From positions 1,364,001 through 1,428,000 of the forward strand of contig OX638352.1 of the NCBI GenBank assembly GCA_951813545.1: a stretch of 64,000 nt of DNA. Reading direction: 5' to 3'. This document shows positions 63,827 through 64,000 of the stretch, one piece after another (positions within the stretch are counted from its first letter, which is position 1; each line of letters starts with the position of its first letter). The notes under the pieces were generated by a model. That model saw only the letters and a program-made list of their open reading frames with translations, did not search any database and was not told where the DNA came from. This DNA is from an uncultured Poribacteria bacterium (GTDB lineage: Bacteria > Poribacteria > WGA-4E > WGA-3G). A program made the position numbers and the translations under genes.

Positions 63827-63850
63827 CTGACAATCGACAACCGATAACTA
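63827..63850 (+). repeat. Heptamer repeat run before the ABC gene
   Basis: CTGACAA-TCGACAA-CCGATAA-CTA lies in the 214-bp gap before the ABC gene, just ahead of its start. It is the same family as the runs at 1290 and 32570. Elsewhere in the gap, at about 63813, GGGGCGCGAGTCCCG repeats a stretch of the SUMF1 gene near 63544. Confidence 0.55.
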
Positions 63851-63852
63851 TT

Positions 63853-64000
63853 ATGGCAGTTGCAGTTGAATTAACCCATGTTACAAAAGCCTTCGATACA
63901 ACGCTCGCTGTCAATGATGTGAGCCTGAAAATTGAGAAAGGGGAATTCTTCTTTCTCCTCGGTCCGTCCGGATGCGGCAAATCAACGTTCCTCCGCATCG
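63853..64000 (+). CDS. ABC transporter ATP-binding protein, 5' part
   Basis: The first 49 codons of an ABC ATPase that runs past the window edge. The N-terminus ([23 protein letters not shown]) and Walker A (GPSGCGKST) match the PotA/MalK-like importer class. Its substrate cannot be told from this part. The start is the ATG at 63853, directly after a heptamer run. Confidence 0.88.
   Translation, partial: MAVAVELTHVTKAFDTTLAVNDVSLKIEKGEFFFLLGPSGCGKSTFLRI

Overview
The window looks like an uncultured bacterium of the Candidatus Poribacteria type. Two very large secreted proteins (12149-15736 and 22366-25206) end in a FlgD-like module built around an NPFNPETWIPYQL motif, which I associate with that lineage. 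The gene content also fits: a sulfatase, SUMF1-domain proteins, a phytanoyl-CoA dioxygenase, Gfo/Idh/MocA oxidoreductases, LamG, lectin and dockerin modules, and fused ECF sigma factors. The lineage is inferred from gene style; no rRNA or tRNA gene was seen.

Layout. 1-4700 (minus): sufC-sufB-sufD iron-sulfur assembly operon, cut at the left edge, and moaA. 4859-16000: a hypothetical protein behind a consensus promoter, a CBM-like exported protein, AlkB-like and methyltransferase genes, an MFS carrier, a D-cysteine desulfhydrase-like enzyme coupled to a GrpE-like protein, and a giant metallopeptidase/LVIVD protein. 16200-21744: a TolB-like propeller, a complete ISAs1-family insertion sequence (17320-18661) with terminal repeats and a 10-bp target duplication, then two Gfo/Idh/MocA dehydrogenases with a selenoprotein gene between them. 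22000-30000: a dockerin surface protein, a probable mobile element bounded by inverted repeats and carrying two DUF1670 genes, and an oversized UxaA/GarD-type dehydratase. 31300-33800: sigma factor, anti-sigma factor and a DegP-like protein lacking its catalytic His. 33800-43900: phospholipase D-like, PhyH, SUMF1-sialidase fusion, LamG, two cyclophilin lipoproteins, LecA-like lectin, DUF1844, an ADP-ribosyltransferase-like/HEAT protein and a K+ channel. 44000-52800: comM, sulfatase, methyltransferase, phosphoesterase, ABC ATPase, fused MNT-HEPN protein, FAH hydrolase and SDR. 53100-64000: a duplicated sigma/membrane-domain/LolA-like cassette, a multiheme cytochrome with TPRs, an antitoxin with a broken toxin, selA, a SUMF1 lipoprotein and the start of an ABC ATPase.

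The strongest finding is the selenoprotein at 19782-20534. Two in-frame open reading frames are separated by one UGA, which falls in a U-x-x-C motif of the GrdB-like reductase selenoprotein B family. A bacterial-SECIS-like hairpin follows at 20278-20296, and selA lies in the same window at 61420-62832. Two other interrupted genes are better read as nonsense mutations: a UGA at a Trp position in an ECF sigma factor, and a UAG in a RelE/ParE toxin.

Intergenic DNA carries several dispersed repeat families: heptamer runs of the form C(C/T)GANNN, a GTTGGGTT family, and a GTGTTTTTGCTTGGGT family. One heptamer run lies in-frame inside the UxaA-type gene and another is the IS target site. Several genes have near-perfect sigma-70 promoters (4859, 38767, 51046, 60780).
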